This document shows, piece by piece, positions 52,609 through 63,087 of a stretch of DNA of 64,000 nucleotides (positions are counted from its first letter, which is position 1; each line of letters begins with the position of its first letter). The notes beneath the pieces were generated by a model. It was not told where the DNA came from and did no database searches. It worked only from the letters and a program-made list of their open reading frames with translations. Source of the stretch: Marmoricola sp. (GTDB lineage Bacteria > Actinomycetota > Actinomycetes > Propionibacteriales > Nocardioidaceae); NCBI GenBank assembly GCA_025964775.1, contig JAOPYE010000004.1:62001-126000 (forward strand), read 5' to 3'. Both the position numbers and the translations under genes were made by a program.

Positions 52609-54168
52609 ATGAGCAGCGAGTCCTCCGATCCCAGTCCGACGCGGCCTGCGGACCCGGCGCGAACCGCGCTCGCGGACCTGGTCGAGGCCAGCGGTGCTGA
52701 GCTCGTCGGAGACGCCGAGGGTGTCACGGTGACCGGACTGACCCTCAGCTCCCAGCGGGTCCAGCCCGGCGACCTGTACGCCGCGCTTCCCGGCGCCCGT
52801 GTGCACGGTGCGACGTTCGCGGCCGATGCGATCGCCGCCGGTGCCGTGGCCGTCGTCACCGATCCTGCCGGCCTGGTCGAGCTCGGCGTGGGACCCGGGG
52901 CCGCCGCAGTGCCGGTCCTGGTGCTGCCTGAGCCGCGCGTCGTTCTCGGCGACCTCGCCGCCCGGGTCTACGGCAACCCGGCCGCCGACCTGGTCCTGAT
53001 GGGCGTCACCGGCACCCAGGGCAAGACGACCACGACGCGGTTGCTGGAGGGCGGTCTCGAGCAGGCAGGCATCACCGCGGCCGTCGTCGGCACCGTCGGT
53101 ACCCGGATCGCCGGCCACGAGCTCAAGACCGCCCTGACCACGCCGGAGGCCCCGGACCTGCACGCCCTGTTCGCGGTCATGCGGGAGCAGCACGTCGCCG
53201 GATGCGCGATGGAGGTCTCCAGCCACGCGCTGGTCATGGGTCGGGTCGACGGGGTGGTCTTCGACGTTGCGGCGTTCGTCAATCTCGGACGTGACCACCT
53301 CGACTTCCACACCGGTCTCGAGGACTACTTCGCGGCGAAGGCGTCGCTCTTCACCCGGGCCCGTGCTCGCCTCGGCCTGACCAACATCGACGACGAGTAC
53401 GGGCGCCGGCTGCTCGCGACTGCGGAGATCCCGATGCGGACCTTCTCCCCGAGCGGAGCCCCGGCCGACTGGCGAGCAGTCGAGGTGTCACTTCGTCCCG
53501 ACGGCTCGAGTTTCATCGTGATCACCCCCGACGGCCACCGGGTGCCGGCGCAGGTCGGGCTGACCGGGGAGTTCAACGTGGCGAACGCGCTGTGTGCGAT
53601 CGCCCTGGCGGCCGAGGCCGGCTTCGACGCGACCGCGGTCGCCGACGGCATCGCGAGCGCCGGCGGGGTCCCCGGACGGCTCGAGCGGATCGACGCCGGC
53701 CAGGACTTCCTCGTGGTCGTCGACTACGCCCACAAGCCCGACGCACTCGATGCTGCGATCGGGGCGCTGCGCCCGCTGACCCTCGGCCGGCTCGTCCTGG
53801 TGCTCGGTGCCGGAGGCGACCGCGACACCGGGAAGCGCCCGCTGATGGGCGAGATCGGGGCTCGCGACGCGGATGTCTTCGTGGTGACCGACGACAATCC
53901 GCGCAGCGAGGCAGCAGCCGACATCCGGGCGGCGGTCATCGCCGGGACGGATACCGTCGACCCGGCGGATCGCGCCGAGGTGCTCGAGATCGGCGATCGT
54001 CGCAAGGCGATCCAGCGCGCGATCGCCATGGCAGGTCCGGGCGACACGGTGCTGGTCGCAGGCAAGGGTCACGAGACAGGTCAGGAGACAGCCGGCGTCG
54101 TGCACCCCTTCGACGATGCCGACGAGGTCCGCGCCGCCCTCGCAGCCCGCGGGGAGGCGCCGGCGTGA
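52609..54168 (+). CDS. murE: UDP-MurNAc-tripeptide ligase MurE
   Basis: A 519-aa Mur ligase adding the third amino acid to UDP-MurNAc-Ala-Glu. The ATP loop is GVTGTQGKTTTTRL; the central domain has LNSRxxEPGD-type SSQRVQPGDLY and EVSSHALVMGRVDGV. DDNPRSEA marks diaminopimelate-adding enzymes, in agreement with dapA in this window. Stop overlaps the murF GTG. Confidence 0.96.
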   Translation: MSSESSDPSPTRPADPARTALADLVEASGAELVGDAEGVTVTGLTLSSQRVQPGDLYAALPGARVHGATFAADAIAAGAVAVVTDPAGLVELGVGPGAAAVPVLVLPEPRVVLGDLAARVYGNPAADLVLMGVTGTQGKTTTTRLLEGGLEQAGITAAVVGTVGTRIAGHELKTALTTPEAPDLHALFAVMREQHVAGCAMEVSSHALVMGRVDGVVFDVAAFVNLGRDHLDFHTGLEDYFAAKASLFTRARARLGLTNIDDEYGRRLLATAEIPMRTFSPSGAPADWRAVEVSLRPDGSSFIVITPDGHRVPAQVGLTGEFNVANALCAIALAAEAGFDATAVADGIASAGGVPGRLERIDAGQDFLVVVDYAHKPDALDAAIGALRPLTLGRLVLVLGAGGDRDTGKRPLMGEIGARDADVFVVTDDNPRSEAAADIRAAVIAGTDTVDPADRAEVLEIGDRRKAIQRAIAMAGPGDTVLVAGKGHETGQETAGVVHPFDDADEVRAALAARGEAPA

Positions 54169-55577
54169 TCGCGATGACCCTGAGCGAGATCGCCGACGCC
54201 ACCGGTGGCGAGGTCGATCCGGCCCATGCCGACGTGGTGGTGACCGGGCCGGCCTTCCTCGACAGTCGGGTACCAGAGACGGGTGGGCTGTTCCTGGCGA
54301 TCGCCGGCGAGCACGTCGACGGCCATGTCTTCGCTGCCGGTGCCGTTGCCGGTGGTGCGGCCGCGGTCCTCGGTTCGCGCCCGACGGACGCGCCTACGGT
54401 GGTCGTCGGTGACGTCGAGGCAGCCGTGCAGGCGCTGGCGAGGTCGGTGCTTCGTACCGTGCGCCAGCGCAACCCTGCGCTGCGGGTGGTGGCGGTGACC
54501 GGGTCGCAGGGCAAGACGAGCGTCAAGGACATGCTCGGTGCGGTCCTCGCGGGCGCCGGCGAGACCGTCGCGACCTACGGGTCGTTCAACAACGAGCTCG
54601 GGCTGCCGATCACGGTGCTGCGCGCCGACCCGCACACCCGGTTCCTCGTCCTGGAGATGGGCGCCCGGGGGATCGGTCACCTTGCCGTCCTGTGCACGAT
54701 CGCACCGCCTGACGTGAGCCTTGTGCTCAATGTCGGCCGGGCCCATCTCGGCGAGTTCGGATCCCAGGAGGCGATCGCGCAGGCCAAGGGCGAGATCGTC
54801 GATGCCCTCGGTCCCGACGGCATCGCCGTGCTCAACCTCGACGACCCGCTGGTGGTCGGGATGGCTCCGCGCAGCCGCGGTGTGGTCCGCACCTTCGGCC
54901 GGGGGACCGGAGCGGCGGTGCGCCTCGAGGCGGTCGAGGTCGACGACTTCGGTCGGCCGTCCTTCGACCTCCAGGCCGGTCAGGAGCGCGTCCACGTCGC
55001 GCTGCGCCTGCTCGGCGAGCACCAGGCCACCAACGCGGCTGCGGTCGCCGGCGTCGCCCTCGCGCTCGGCGTCGACCTGGCGGCGATCGGTACCTCGCTC
55101 GCGCGGATCGAGGCCCTCTCGAAGTGGCGGATGGAGCTGCACGAGCGCCCGGACGGCCTGGTCGTGATCAACGACGCCTACAACGCGAACCCGGACTCGA
55201 TGCGAGCCGGCCTGGAGACGCTCGCCGGGATCGGGCAGCGCACCGGTCGGCGGACGGTCGCGGTCCTCGGAGAGATGCGCGAACTCGGCGAGGCCTCCGA
55301 GGCCGAGCACGCGGACCTGGGCCGGCTCGCCCGCGACCTGGGGATCGACCAGGTGTTCGTGGTCGGCGACGGGGCCAGATCCATCGTGGCCGGCGACGAC
55401 ACAGCCGTGTTCGTCGGGACGGTGCACGATGCCGTCGACGCCGTACGGAACAATGTCGACGGCACGGAGGTCGTGCTGGTCAAGGCGTCGCGGGCTGCCG
55501 GGCTCGAGCTGGTTGCTGAGGCCCTGATGGCCGGTGACCCCGAACCCGAGAGCATTGCGAAGGAGGCAAGTCCGTGA
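54165..55577 (+). CDS. murF: UDP-MurNAc-tripeptide:D-Ala-D-Ala ligase MurF
   Basis: A 470-aa ligase that adds D-Ala-D-Ala to complete the pentapeptide. TGSQGKTSVKDML is the ATP loop. EMGARGIGHLAVLCTIAPP, GEHQATNAAAVAGVAL and NDAYNANPDSMRAGLE are typical. GTG 54165 is favoured by GGGGAGG seven bases before it. The stop overlaps the mraY GTG. Confidence 0.96.
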   Translation: MIAMTLSEIADATGGEVDPAHADVVVTGPAFLDSRVPETGGLFLAIAGEHVDGHVFAAGAVAGGAAAVLGSRPTDAPTVVVGDVEAAVQALARSVLRTVRQRNPALRVVAVTGSQGKTSVKDMLGAVLAGAGETVATYGSFNNELGLPITVLRADPHTRFLVLEMGARGIGHLAVLCTIAPPDVSLVLNVGRAHLGEFGSQEAIAQAKGEIVDALGPDGIAVLNLDDPLVVGMAPRSRGVVRTFGRGTGAAVRLEAVEVDDFGRPSFDLQAGQERVHVALRLLGEHQATNAAAVAGVALALGVDLAAIGTSLARIEALSKWRMELHERPDGLVVINDAYNANPDSMRAGLETLAGIGQRTGRRTVAVLGEMRELGEASEAEHADLGRLARDLGIDQVFVVGDGARSIVAGDDTAVFVGTVHDAVDAVRNNVDGTEVVLVKASRAAGLELVAEALMAGDPEPESIAKEASP

Positions 55578-56674
55578 AGGCGATCCTGCTCGCGGGTGGA
55601 CTGTCTCTGATCTTCACGATCATCGGCACGCGCGTCGCCATCCGGGTGTTCGCGGCGAAGGGCTACGGCCAGCTGATCCGCGACGACGGACCGACCAGCC
55701 ACCACACCAAGCGCGGAACGCCGACCATGGGCGGCCTGGTCATCGTGGTGGCCACAGTGGTGGCGTACCTGCTGGCCAAGCTCATGACCGGCCTCGCACC
55801 GTCGGCGTCGGCCTGGCTGCTGCTCTTCCTCTTCGTCGGTCTCGGCTTCGTGGGCTTCCTCGACGACTTCATCAAGATCTACAAGCAGCGCAACCTCGGC
55901 CTGCGCAGCAAGGCGAAGTTCATCGGCCAGACCGTCGTGGCCGCGGTCTTCGGCTGGTTGGTGCTCTGGCGCGTGCACCCGTTCGTGAACGAGCGGGGCG
56001 AAACGCCTGCCGGGCATGCGATCTCGTTCACCCGTGACATCGACAAGCTGGCGCTGCCGACGGGTTTCCTGATCCTGTTCATCGTGCTGCTCATCGCCGG
56101 CACCAGCAATGCCGTCAACCTCACCGACGGTCTCGACGGTCTCGCTGCCGGGGCCTCGATGATGGTGTTCGGGGCGTACACGCTGATGAACATCTGGCAG
56201 AACAACCAGGCCTGTGGTGGGCGTCGGGTGGCCCTGGACTTCTCCGGTACGGCCGCCTCCTGCTACCACGTCCGTGACCCGCTGGACCTGGCCGTGGTGG
56301 CAGCGGCGATCACCGGCGCCTGCTTCGGCTTCCTCTGGTACAACGCCTCGCCTGCCCAGATCTTCATGGGTGACACCGGGTCGCTGGCGCTCGGCGGCGC
56401 TGTCGCCGGGATGGCGGTGATGACCCGCACCGAGTTGCTGCTCGCGCTGCTCGGCGGCCTGTTCGTCGTCCAGACGATGTCGGTGATCCTGCAGGTCGGG
56501 TACTTCAAGGTCACCAAGGGCAAACGGCTCTTCCGGATGGCGCCGCTGCACCACCACTTCGAACTGCTCGGCTGGGAGGAGATCACGGTCGTGATCCGCT
56601 TCTGGCTGATCGGCGCCGTCTTCGTCGCGACCGGGCTGGGCCTCTTCTACGCCGAGTGGGTGTCGGGCGCGTGA
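55574..56674 (+). CDS. mraY: Phospho-MurNAc-pentapeptide transferase MraY
   Basis: A 366-aa integral membrane enzyme with about ten helices that links UDP-MurNAc-pentapeptide to undecaprenyl phosphate, giving lipid I. TSHHTKRGTPTMGG, GFLDDFIK, NAVNLTDGLDGLAAG and APLHHHFEL are the active-site motifs. Coupled at both ends by GTGA overlaps. Confidence 0.97.
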   Translation: MKAILLAGGLSLIFTIIGTRVAIRVFAAKGYGQLIRDDGPTSHHTKRGTPTMGGLVIVVATVVAYLLAKLMTGLAPSASAWLLLFLFVGLGFVGFLDDFIKIYKQRNLGLRSKAKFIGQTVVAAVFGWLVLWRVHPFVNERGETPAGHAISFTRDIDKLALPTGFLILFIVLLIAGTSNAVNLTDGLDGLAAGASMMVFGAYTLMNIWQNNQACGGRRVALDFSGTAASCYHVRDPLDLAVVAAAITGACFGFLWYNASPAQIFMGDTGSLALGGAVAGMAVMTRTELLLALLGGLFVVQTMSVILQVGYFKVTKGKRLFRMAPLHHHFELLGWEEITVVIRFWLIGAVFVATGLGLFYAEWVSGA

Positions 56675-58206
56675 GCGCCCCCAGAAATCCAGAACGGGCC
56701 ACTCTGAACGCGCTCGGCCGGCTGGACTCCTGGGACGGCGTCAACGCCGTGGTCGCAGGCCTCGGGGTCTCGGGCTACGCGGCCGCCGACAGCCTGAACC
56801 ACCTCGGCGCCTCGGTCACTGCGCTCGACGACCTGAGTGACGAGACCCGCGAGGAGAAGGCCACCCTGCTCGAGATCCTCGGCGCCACGGTGCGTCTGGG
56901 AGCGGGCAGCACGCTGGTCCTGCCCGCCGACGTCGATGTGGTGGTGACCTCGCCGGGATGGCGCCCCGATGCACCGCTGCTGGCACAGGCCGCCGCGCGC
57001 GGCATCCCCGTGTGGGGAGAGGTCGAGCTGGCCTGGCGACTGCGCCATCCCGAGCACCGGACCCCGTGGCTCGCGGTCACCGGAACCAACGGCAAGACGA
57101 CCACCGTGCAGATGCTCGAGGCGATCCTGCGCGCCGCCGGACTCCGGGCCGTTGCCTGCGGGAACGTGGGCCTGCCCATCGTCGAGGCCGTGATGGACCC
57201 TGACCCGTACGACGTCCTCGCCGTCGAGCTGTCCAGCTTCCAACTGCACTACACCTCGTCGATGGCCGCGCACTCGGCTGCGGTGCTCAACGTCGCCGAG
57301 GACCACGTCGACTGGTACGACGGCTGGCCTCCGGAGGCGATCTCTGATCCGATCTCTGGGCCGATCTCTGGGCCGGGTTCCGGACCGTTCGATCGCTACC
57401 TGGCCGACAAGGGCCGGATCTACGCCGGGGTCGAGCACGCGTGCGTCTACAACGTCGCCGACCCGGTCACCGAACAGCTCGTCCGCGACGCGGAGGTCGC
57501 CGACGGTGCGCGCGCCATCGGCTTCACCCTGGGCACTCCCGGGGTGGGGATGCTCGGACTGGTCGACGACGTCCTCGCCGACCGGGCGTTCGTCGAGGAC
57601 CGACAGAACGCGGCTGCCGAGCTCTGCACCCTGGCCGACCTGCCCACCCAGGCACCGCACTACGTCGCGAACGCCCTGGCCGCGGCCGCCCTCGCCCGCT
57701 CCTACGGGGTGCCGACCACCGCGGTGCGGGACGCGTTGAGCGCGTTCCAGCCGGACGGACACCGGATCTCGCTCGTCGGCGTGTGGGACGAGGTCACCTG
57801 GATCGACGACTCCAAGGCGACGAACCCGCCCGCTGCGCTCGCCTCGCTCCAGGCCTACGACCCGGTCGTGTGGATCGCCGGCGGGCTTGCCAAGGGCGCG
57901 CACTTCGACGACCTGGTCAGCCGGGTCGCCGACCGGCTGCGCGGCGTGGTGCTGCTCGGCGCGGATGCGCAGGTCATCGCCGATGCGCTCGCCCGACACG
58001 CCCCGGATGTACCGGTCTTCCGTCTGCCCTCCGGAGAGACTTCTCCCATGGATCGCGTGGTGGCCCAAGCCGCGGCGTTCGCCCGACCGGGTGACACGGT
58101 GCTGCTGGCCCCCGGGTGCGCGTCCATGGACATGTTTGCCAACTACGGCGCTCGCGGCGATGCGTTCATCGACGCGGTGCACCGGATGCGGCGTACGAAC
58201 CAGTAG
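56671..58206 (+). CDS. murD: UDP-MurNAc-Ala:D-glutamate ligase MurD
   Basis: A 511-aa Mur ligase adding D-Glu. VAGLGVSGYAAADSLNHLG, the ATP loop AVTGTNGKTTTVQML, ELSSFQL and IDDSKATNP are diagnostic. It is longer than E. coli MurD (438 aa), partly through an insertion after EDHVDWYDGWP that contains a four-residue repeat, ISDP-ISGP-ISGP-GSGP. Start at GTG 56671 overlapping the mraY stop. Confidence 0.95.
   Translation: MSAPRNPERATLNALGRLDSWDGVNAVVAGLGVSGYAAADSLNHLGASVTALDDLSDETREEKATLLEILGATVRLGAGSTLVLPADVDVVVTSPGWRPDAPLLAQAAARGIPVWGEVELAWRLRHPEHRTPWLAVTGTNGKTTTVQMLEAILRAAGLRAVACGNVGLPIVEAVMDPDPYDVLAVELSSFQLHYTSSMAAHSAAVLNVAEDHVDWYDGWPPEAISDPISGPISGPGSGPFDRYLADKGRIYAGVEHACVYNVADPVTEQLVRDAEVADGARAIGFTLGTPGVGMLGLVDDVLADRAFVEDRQNAAAELCTLADLPTQAPHYVANALAAAALARSYGVPTTAVRDALSAFQPDGHRISLVGVWDEVTWIDDSKATNPPAALASLQAYDPVVWIAGGLAKGAHFDDLVSRVADRLRGVVLLGADAQVIADALARHAPDVPVFRLPSGETSPMDRVVAQAAAFARPGDTVLLAPGCASMDMFANYGARGDAFIDAVHRMRRTNQ
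57339..57386 (+). repeat. 12-bp in-frame tandem repeat in murD
   Basis: Units at 57339, 57351 and 57363 read GATCTCTGATCC, GATCTCTGGGCC and GATCTCTGGGCC, with a decayed fourth unit. They encode about four ISGP tetrapeptides in a surface insertion of MurD. Confidence 0.8.
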
Positions 58207-58244
58207 TAGGAGCGGACCGCGTCGGACCGCGATGAGGAGGATGC

Positions 58245-59543
58245 GTGAGCGTCACCGCTCAGCCGGGTGGCCGGACCTACACCCGCCCGGAATCACGCCC
58301 CGGAAACCGGACCGCAGGATTCGCAGGCGCCATCCGGGGCCGGGTCGACGCGGTGCGTGCCAACCTGGATCGTCCGCTGACGCCGTACTACCTGCTGCTC
58401 GGCGCGTCCGGCATGCTGCTGGCGATCGGGATGATCATGGTCCTCAGCGCCTCCAGCGTCACGTCGTTCGAGTTCCACGGGAACTCGTACTTCTGGGCCA
58501 CCAAGCAGCTGATGTGGGTGCTGATCGCGATTCCCTGCGCCTTCATCGCCACCCGGCTACCGCTCAAGGTGCTGCGCTACTCGGCGTGGCCGATGCTTGC
58601 GCTCTCGGCGGTCCTGCTCGCCCTCACCCAGACCTCCATGGGCCGCTCGGTCAACGGCAACCAGAACTGGCTCAGTCTCGGCGGCCCGCTCCAGATCCAG
58701 CCGTCGGAGGTCGCGAAGTTCGCGATGGTGCTGTGGTGCGCCGACGTGTACGCCCGCAAACACGCCCTCCTCGACTCCTGGCGGCACCTGGCGATTCCGG
58801 TGCTCCCGGTCGCCGGCGTGATCACCGGACTCGTCCTGGTCGGCGGTGACCTCGGCACCGCGCTGGTCATGTTCGCGATCACCCTCGGCATGCTGTGGGT
58901 GATCGGTGTCCCGGCCCGGATCTTCATCGCCGCGGTCAGTGCGGTCTCGGTCGCCGCGTTGTACCTGGCGGCCAGCAACCCCGAACGCATGACCCGGATC
59001 ACCTCGTTCACCCAGCCGTTCAAGAACTTCCAGGGCTCGGGGTGGCAGGCCGGTCACGGCATCCTCGGCATGGCCAGCGGCGGCCTGTTCGGCAAGGGGC
59101 TCGGCGCCAGCCAGCAGAAGTGGGGCAACCTGCCGGAGGCGCACACCGACTTCATCTTCGCGATCCTCGGCGAGGAGCTCGGCCTGGTCGGCACCCTGCT
59201 GGTCCTGGCCCTGTTCCTGACGGTCGCGTACGCCGGCCTGCGGGTCGCGAGGCAGGCGGAGAACCTGTTCGTGCGCTACGCCACGGCCGGCATCATGATC
59301 TGGTTGATGGCGCACGTGATCATCAACGTCGGCATGGTGCTCGCCCTGCTCCCGGTGATCGGGATCCCGCTACCGCTGGTGTCCTACGGTGGTTCCTCGC
59401 TGGTACCGGAACTCGTGGCGCTCGGCCTGGTGATCGGCTTCGCCCGCTCCGAGCCGAACGCCGCCGGTGAGCTGCGTCGCCGCCGTGGTGAGCGCCGGGC
59501 CCGTCGTGCCGTCAACGCCGGGGCCGTGAGGCGCTGGTCGTGA
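58245..59543 (+). CDS. ftsW: Peptidoglycan glycosyltransferase FtsW
   Basis: A 432-aa SEDS protein with about ten membrane helices that polymerises lipid II at the septum together with the class B PBP. GNQNWLSLGGPLQIQPSEVAKFA, GHGILGMASGGLFGKGLG, HTDFIFAILGEELG and PLVSYGGSSL are SEDS motifs. A basic cytoplasmic C-terminus (RRRRGERRARRA-like) follows. GAGGAGG precedes GTG 58245. Confidence 0.95.
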   Translation: MSVTAQPGGRTYTRPESRPGNRTAGFAGAIRGRVDAVRANLDRPLTPYYLLLGASGMLLAIGMIMVLSASSVTSFEFHGNSYFWATKQLMWVLIAIPCAFIATRLPLKVLRYSAWPMLALSAVLLALTQTSMGRSVNGNQNWLSLGGPLQIQPSEVAKFAMVLWCADVYARKHALLDSWRHLAIPVLPVAGVITGLVLVGGDLGTALVMFAITLGMLWVIGVPARIFIAAVSAVSVAALYLAASNPERMTRITSFTQPFKNFQGSGWQAGHGILGMASGGLFGKGLGASQQKWGNLPEAHTDFIFAILGEELGLVGTLLVLALFLTVAYAGLRVARQAENLFVRYATAGIMIWLMAHVIINVGMVLALLPVIGIPLPLVSYGGSSLVPELVALGLVIGFARSEPNAAGELRRRRGERRARRAVNAGAVRRWS

Positions 59544-59556
59544 GGCGTCTGTCGTG

Positions 59557-60660
59557 ATGCGGGTCCTGCTCGCGGGGGGTGGCACCGCCGGCCACACCTC
59601 GCCGCTGCTGGCCACCGCTGATGCCTTGCGGCGTCGCGACCCGGACCTCGAGGTCGTCTGCCTCGGCACGCCGCGTGGCTTGGAGACCTCGGTGATTCCG
59701 GCGGCGGGCTACCGCCTCGAGCTCGTCTCCCCGGTGCCGTTGTCGCGCTCGATCAACGCCGATCTGTTCCGGACGCCGGCGCGACTGCGTACCTCGGTCA
59801 ACGAGGCCGTCGCCGTCCTGGACCGGGTCCGCCCCGACGTGGTCGTCGGCTTCGGTGGCTACGTCTCGGTGCCGGCGTACCTGGCTGCGCGTCGTCGCAA
59901 GACCACGCTGGTGGTCCATGAGGGCAACGCGCTGCCCGGCATCGCCAACAAGCTCGGAGCACGCTTCACGCCGTACGTCGCGACGAGCTTCCCGGGCACC
60001 AAGCTGCCGCACGCGGTCGTCACCGGGCTGCCGATCCGGCGGATGATCGCCACCCTCGACCGGTCGGCACGACGCGCAGAGGCGCTGGAGTTCTTCGGTC
60101 TCGCCCCGGAGCGCCCGACCGTGCTGGTCACCGGCGGGTCCCAGGGCGCCCAGCGGATCAACAACGCGATCGCCGCGAGCGCGGCCGCCTTCGCGGCGGC
60201 CGGGGTCCAGGTGCTGCACATCGTCGGGCCGAAGGGCGAGGCGCGCCCCGACTTCGGCGCCGCCAGGGCGAGCGATGCGCCGGCGTACCGCATCGAGCAG
60301 TACGTCGACCGGATGGACCTGGCCTATGCCGCAGCCGACCTGGTGGTCTGCCGGGCGGGCTCGAACACCGTCACCGAGGTCTCCGGGGTCGGCCTGCCGG
60401 CGGTCTTCGTCCCGCTGCCGATCGGCAACGGCGAGCAGGCACTCAACGCGCGCCCGGTCGTCGACGCCGGTGGTGGCCTGCTCGTGGCCGATGCAGCGTT
60501 CACGCCCGAGTGGGTCGCCTCGACCGTGCCGGCGCTTGCCGCCGACCACGACCGGCGCGAGCAGATGGGCAGGGCGGCGTCCGGGGTGATCCCGCTGGAT
60601 GCGGACGAGAGGCTCGCCGACCTGATCGAGACGGCCGCGCGTGGTGGTGCGGCCCGATGA
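59557..60660 (+). CDS. murG: UDP-GlcNAc transferase MurG
   Basis: A 367-aa GT-B enzyme that adds GlcNAc to lipid I, giving lipid II. VLLAGGGTAGHTSPLLATADAL, VVGFGGYVSVPAYLAA, VHEGNALPGIANK, GGSQGAQRIN and CRAGSNTVTE are the family motifs. GTG 59554 one codon earlier is an alternative. The stop overlaps murC ATG (ATGA). Confidence 0.96.
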   Translation: MRVLLAGGGTAGHTSPLLATADALRRRDPDLEVVCLGTPRGLETSVIPAAGYRLELVSPVPLSRSINADLFRTPARLRTSVNEAVAVLDRVRPDVVVGFGGYVSVPAYLAARRRKTTLVVHEGNALPGIANKLGARFTPYVATSFPGTKLPHAVVTGLPIRRMIATLDRSARRAEALEFFGLAPERPTVLVTGGSQGAQRINNAIAASAAAFAAAGVQVLHIVGPKGEARPDFGAARASDAPAYRIEQYVDRMDLAYAAADLVVCRAGSNTVTEVSGVGLPAVFVPLPIGNGEQALNARPVVDAGGGLLVADAAFTPEWVASTVPALAADHDRREQMGRAASGVIPLDADERLADLIETAARGGAAR

Positions 60661-62108
60661 AGGTCCCCGTTCCCGACGAGCTGCTCCCTGCCGAGGCGCT
60701 GGGTCGCGTCCACTTCGTCGGCATCGGCGGCGCCGGTCTCTCGGGCATCGCCAGGATCATGCTGGCCCGCGGCATCGAGGTCTCCGGCAGCGACGCCAAG
60801 CCGTCGGCAACGATCGAGGCGCTGCGGGCTCTGGGAGCTCGCTGCTTCGTGGGCCACGACGCGGCCCACGTCAGTGATGTCGACACGGTGGTGGTCTCGA
60901 CCGCGGTTCGTGCCGACAACCCGGAGGTCCTCGAGGCGCAGCGACGGGGCTTGCGGCTGCTTCCGCGCTCGGCCGCGCTGGAGGCCGTGATGCAGGGCCG
61001 CGTCGTCGTCGCCGTCGCCGGTACCCACGGCAAGACCACGACCACCTCGATGCTGACCGTGGCCCTGCAGCACTGCGGAGCCGATCCGTCGTTCGCCATC
61101 GGTGGCGACCTCAACGAGTCCGGCTCGAACGCCCACAACGGCACCGGCGAGCTGTTCGTCGCCGAAGCCGACGAGAGCGACGGGGCGTTCCTCGTCTACT
61201 CCCCGCACGTGGCACTGGTGACCAACGTCGAGGCCGACCACCTCGACAACTACGGCACCGAGGAGGCCTACCGCGCGGCGTTCGTCGAATTCCTCGACCG
61301 GATAGATCCCGCAGGTTTCCTGGTCACCTGCGTCGACGATCCGGGTGCCGCGGATCTGGCGGTGATCGCCCGGGCCCACGGACTGAGGACGGTCACCGTC
61401 GGCAACGGTCCCGACGCCGAGGTGCGCGCCGAGAACCTCCGTCAGGTCGGCATCACCTCGACCTTCGAAGTGGTCGATCGTGGCCGACGCCTCGGTGAGG
61501 TGCGGCTCCAGGTCCCCGGGCAGCACTACGTCGCCGACGCACTGGCCGCCCTGGCCAGCGGGCTCCGGCTGGGCTTCGGCTTCGCGGACCTGGCTCGTGG
61601 GCTGGGCGCCTACAGCGGTACCCGTCGACGGATGGAGCTCAAGGGTGAGGTCGGCGGGATCCGCGTCTACGACAGCTACGCGCACCACCCGCGCGAGATC
61701 GTCGGCGACCTCGAGGCTGCCCGCGCGCTGGTCGGTGACGGCCGGATCGTGGTCGCGTTCCAGCCGCACATGGTCTCGCGCACCCGGATCTTCGGTCCGG
61801 AGATGGGCGTGGCCCTCGGAGCGGCCGACGAGGTGGTGGTGATGGACATCTACGTCGCGCGCGAGGACCCCGAGCCAGGCGTCACGGGCGCGCTGGTCGC
61901 GGATGCGGTCCCCCTCGCGCCCGAGCACGTCGTCTTCGAACCGTCCTGGTCGGCAACCGCCGATCACCTGCTCGAGCGGGCGCGACCGGGCGACGTGATC
62001 CTGACCCTGGGTGCCGGAGACGTCACCCTCCTGGGCCCTGCGGTCCTGGCCCAGCTCGAACAACGCACCAAGCCGGAAGTACCGAACGATGGGGGAGGTC
62101 TCCCGTGA
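60657..62108 (+). CDS. murC: UDP-N-acetylmuramate:L-alanine ligase MurC
   Basis: A 483-aa Mur ligase adding the first L-Ala. [21 protein letters not shown] loop [33 protein letters not shown] and [10 protein letters not shown] are diagnostic. Its order after murG is common in actinobacteria. GTGA overlap with ftsQ. Confidence 0.96.
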   Translation: MKVPVPDELLPAEALGRVHFVGIGGAGLSGIARIMLARGIEVSGSDAKPSATIEALRALGARCFVGHDAAHVSDVDTVVVSTAVRADNPEVLEAQRRGLRLLPRSAALEAVMQGRVVVAVAGTHGKTTTTSMLTVALQHCGADPSFAIGGDLNESGSNAHNGTGELFVAEADESDGAFLVYSPHVALVTNVEADHLDNYGTEEAYRAAFVEFLDRIDPAGFLVTCVDDPGAADLAVIARAHGLRTVTVGNGPDAEVRAENLRQVGITSTFEVVDRGRRLGEVRLQVPGQHYVADALAALASGLRLGFGFADLARGLGAYSGTRRRMELKGEVGGIRVYDSYAHHPREIVGDLEAARALVGDGRIVVAFQPHMVSRTRIFGPEMGVALGAADEVVVMDIYVAREDPEPGVTGALVADAVPLAPEHVVFEPSWSATADHLLERARPGDVILTLGAGDVTLLGPAVLAQLEQRTKPEVPNDGGGLP

Positions 62109-62851
62109 CGACCACCGAGGACGAAACCGTACTGATCTCGGCGCCGGACTTCGCGCGCAGGCGTGTCCGCGCCCGGTTCCGTGGCCGGGTACGACGGCTG
62201 CGCCCGCTCTGGATCGCGGTCCTTGTCGTGTTCGCCGTGGTGGTCGGTATCTGGGTCGTCTACTTCTCCTCGTTCGTGACCGTCACCGGGGTCGAGGTCA
62301 CCGGGAACACGACGATCAGCCAGGCCCGGATCACCGCTGTCGCGCAGGCGCCCATCGGGCAGCCCCTGGCCCGCGCCGACCTCGCCGCGATCCAGGCCCG
62401 GGTCGAGTCGTTGTCAGCGGTCGAGTCGGCAGGGGTCTCGCGATCCTGGCCGCACACGATCCACATCACGATCGTCGAACGGACGCCCGTCGCCGTCGTC
62501 AGCCGCGGTGCCGGGCTGCAGGCGGTCGACGCCAGTGGCGTCCTGTTCGGGCACTACGTCACGAGGCCGGCGGGCCTGCCCCTGGTCAGGACCGCGCCCG
62601 ACGTCAAGGCCGATGCCCTGGCCGAGGCTGCGAAGGTCGTCGGGTCGTTGCGCGCCGACATCGCCGCCCGGGTCGCCTACATCGATGTCGCCTCGATCGA
62701 TGCGATCACCTTGCGGATGAAGAGCGGTGTGACGGTGTTGTGGGGGAGCGCGGACTCGTCGGTGCAGAAGGCCGAGGTCCTCGCCGTGCTGCTGAAGCGA
62801 TCAGTGCACGCCATCGACGTCAGCGTCCCGGGTCGACCGACGACCCGCTAG
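62105..62851 (+). CDS. ftsQ: Cell division protein FtsQ
   Basis: A 248-aa bitopic protein: acidic then basic cytoplasmic arm, one membrane helix ([20 protein letters not shown], about 37-56), POTRA domain ([19 protein letters not shown]) and a beta domain ([20 protein letters not shown]). It recruits FtsL/FtsB. Starts at GTG 62105 inside the murC stop. Confidence 0.9.
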   Translation: MTTTEDETVLISAPDFARRRVRARFRGRVRRLRPLWIAVLVVFAVVVGIWVVYFSSFVTVTGVEVTGNTTISQARITAVAQAPIGQPLARADLAAIQARVESLSAVESAGVSRSWPHTIHITIVERTPVAVVSRGAGLQAVDASGVLFGHYVTRPAGLPLVRTAPDVKADALAEAAKVVGSLRADIAARVAYIDVASIDAITLRMKSGVTVLWGSADSSVQKAEVLAVLLKRSVHAIDVSVPGRPTTR

Positions 62852-62928
62852 CCCGAATTCGCATCCCTGCAAGAACTTCCGACGCGCTTGGGCGTGTTGC
62901 CGGGGTTCTGCGCAGGTCGGTGCCTACC

Positions 62929-62980
62929 TTGGTCTCACGACCCCAGGTTGACATAACATTAACCTTCTACTGGAGGGTTA
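62929..62980 (+). promoter_or_regulatory. Candidate ftsZ promoter region
   Basis: The 236-bp gap after ftsQ has an A/T-rich segment with TTGACA (62948-62953) and an imperfect dyad AACCTTC/GGAGGGTT. TTGGTC (62929-62934) with TAACAT (62954-62959), 19 bp apart, is another option. Exact start unclear. The rest of the gap shows no gene. Confidence 0.4.
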
Positions 62981-63087
62981 GGGTTCCAGCTCAGGGTCGC
63001 TTCCCCAGACATACCGGAGCCGCACTGCAGACGGGCAGCGCGACACAGCAGAGCACTAGTCCATCAGGACCAGAAGGGGCACCCGCC

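Noticed and set aside
62852..63087. A gene in the ftsQ-ftsZ gap
   Set aside because: No frame of useful length with protein-like composition; the gap looks regulatory.
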